Source: Candidatus Acetothermia bacterium
Lineage (GTDB): Bacteria; Bipolaricaulota; Bipolaricaulia; UBA7950
Direction: 5' to 3'
DNA length: 32,219 bases
Assembly: GCA_022684035.1 (NCBI GenBank)
Contig: JAJHSB010000037.1
Coordinates: forward strand, 1-32,219
Part shown: positions 31,619-32,219 of the stretch, in pieces
How the letters are laid out: every line of letters starts with the position of its first letter
Numbering within the stretch: the stretch's first letter is position 1
Made by a program: the position numbers and the translations under genes
Notes under the pieces: model-generated
The model's input: only the letters and a program-made list of their open reading frames with translations
What the model was told of the DNA's origin: nothing
The model's database searches: none

Positions 31619-31778
31619 CCCTGCCTTCGGCTCGTGGCTCGTGGGATCTTCCCCTCCTCCAGTTACCAGTCACCAGTCACGAGTCACGAGTCACTCTTTC
31701 TGGTAGTTAGTTATTGGTGCTTGGAATTTGTGATTTCAATTCCTTTCCATTTTGCGCAAGACTTCAGATTTTAGTATC

Positions 31779-31975
31779 TAAGGTGCTGGGAAGGGGGAAA
31801 GTCGGAGGGGTGTGTATATCACCTCGGTTGAGGACGAACGAGGAAAAAGGAAGAAGAAACCAAAGAGAAGGCCGAGGAAGTATGACAAGGCGGTCTTTAT
31901 CGCATTGCGGAAGATCTGGGTCATCTGCGGAGAGCAGGATCCAAGAAGAGAGAAAAAGGGCGGCGCAGAGGTGAA
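31779..31975 (+). pseudogene. Transposase remnant (scrap 2)
   Basis: Shares with 5668-5735 the block AAGGTGCTGGGAAG...GTATATCACC...TTGAGGACGAA. It continues in frame with VYITSVEDERGKRKKKPKRR and PRKYDKAVFIALRKIWVICG, resembling the helix-turn-helix head of an integrase-type transposase (pattern KYDxxVxxALxKIWxxxGxxCGxR). The following residues (EQDPRREKKGG) no longer match, so the gene breaks off. No catalytic domain follows before 32219. Confidence 0.45.
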
Positions 31976-32122
31976 GTATATGATTATAAATCAGGCTGTC
32001 TAAAAACCTTCTCTACCGGAGGCTAATTACCGGCCCTCAATCGTCGCCAGCATCTTAACTGTTATCCCGAGAAGGAAGGCCACCACCCTCTTTCGACTAC
32101 TTTTTCACCCTCAGGGCTGATT

Positions 32123-32218
32123 TTACACCTCGGCTCCAACCAAAGCTAAGTCTTCTTCCCTGTATCCTAACATCGCCTCTTCGATCAGCTTGCTATACTT
32201 CCCAGGCAAATGGACAGC
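32123..32218 (-). CDS. C-terminal end of an unidentified protein (runs off window)
   Basis: The minus-strand frame from the window edge reads AVHLPGKYSKLIEEAMLGY then REEDLALVGAEV and a TAA. The 31 residues have a plausible alpha-helical composition but no recognised motif. The rest lies outside the window, so identity and even reality as a gene are open. The gap 31976-32122 contains an imperfect inverted CCGGAGG...CCGGCC and nothing else recognised. Confidence 0.3.
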   Translation of the reverse strand, partial: AVHLPGKYSKLIEEAMLGYREEDLALVGAEV

Positions 32219-32219
32219 G

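Overview
The window reads as chromosome of an anaerobic bacterium, probably a metagenome-assembled lineage I cannot place at phylum level. The bacterial markers are tmRNA, a sigma-70 factor, IspD and oligoribonuclease. Signs of anaerobic life are rubredoxin, an archaeal-type 1-Cys peroxiredoxin, a PerR-like repressor, two ferritin-like proteins, a two-cluster ferredoxin protein and remnants of hydroxylamine reductase and a 2-oxoacid:ferredoxin oxidoreductase. No tRNA, rRNA or CRISPR array was seen.

Layout. 1-391: decayed dispersed repeats. 392-5595 (minus): a pyrimidine operon in the order promoter-pyrF-pyrE-pyrB-pyrI-pyrK-pyrC, with several archaeal-looking proteins and no pyrD. 5590-5956: a transposase scrap and a repeat. 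5959-6855 (minus): a LiaF-like membrane protein. 7040-7392: tmRNA, followed only 9 nt later by an NfeD-type membrane protease gene. 9127-16199: an oxidative-stress and iron/sulfur island with perR, mutM, peroxiredoxin, ferritin, rubredoxin, an Rrf2 regulator, a ferredoxin protein, an internally deleted hcp, a korB-like tail, a DPSL-type ferritin, a YedF-like protein, a DUF3343 protein, a dead transposase and a nitroreductase with an apparent AUU start. 16601-17365: a ZIP metal transporter. 17565-20257 (minus): lactate permease and lactate dehydrogenase. 20637-22763: purE-purK-purE', the last a divergent PurE paralogue. 22865-24511: NAD synthetase. 24531-25686: sigma-70 with a structured leader. 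26049-26789: ispD. 26963-29341: two tandem zinc-ribbon miniproteins, a frameshifted membrane protein and a secreted alpha/beta hydrolase. 29404-31439 (minus): HIT protein, oligoribonuclease and threonine/serine dehydratase behind one promoter. 31440-32219: repeats, a transposase scrap and the tail of an unknown gene.

The gaps carry small dispersed repeats. The most striking (R1) is a MITE-like element of about 150-185 bp with imperfect inverted ends. It has four copies and one fragment here, one copy lying inside the pyr operon. Three copies contain a nested 29-nt palindromic insertion flanked by a 10-nt duplication, and one copy preserves the empty site. Another family (R2) carries a GGTTATTG-type sequence and a CCGGCTTGTCCGG palindrome at three places.

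The genes mostly serve nucleotide and cofactor supply (UMP, purine, NAD, isoprenoid), redox defence and lactate exchange. No complete undescribed defence or mobile system was seen. The best leads are the PurE-PurK-PurE' arrangement, the zinc-ribbon/membrane-protein cassette, the tmRNA-nfeD junction with its unusual tag frame, the nested MITE, and near-cognate start codons behind good Shine-Dalgarno sequences.
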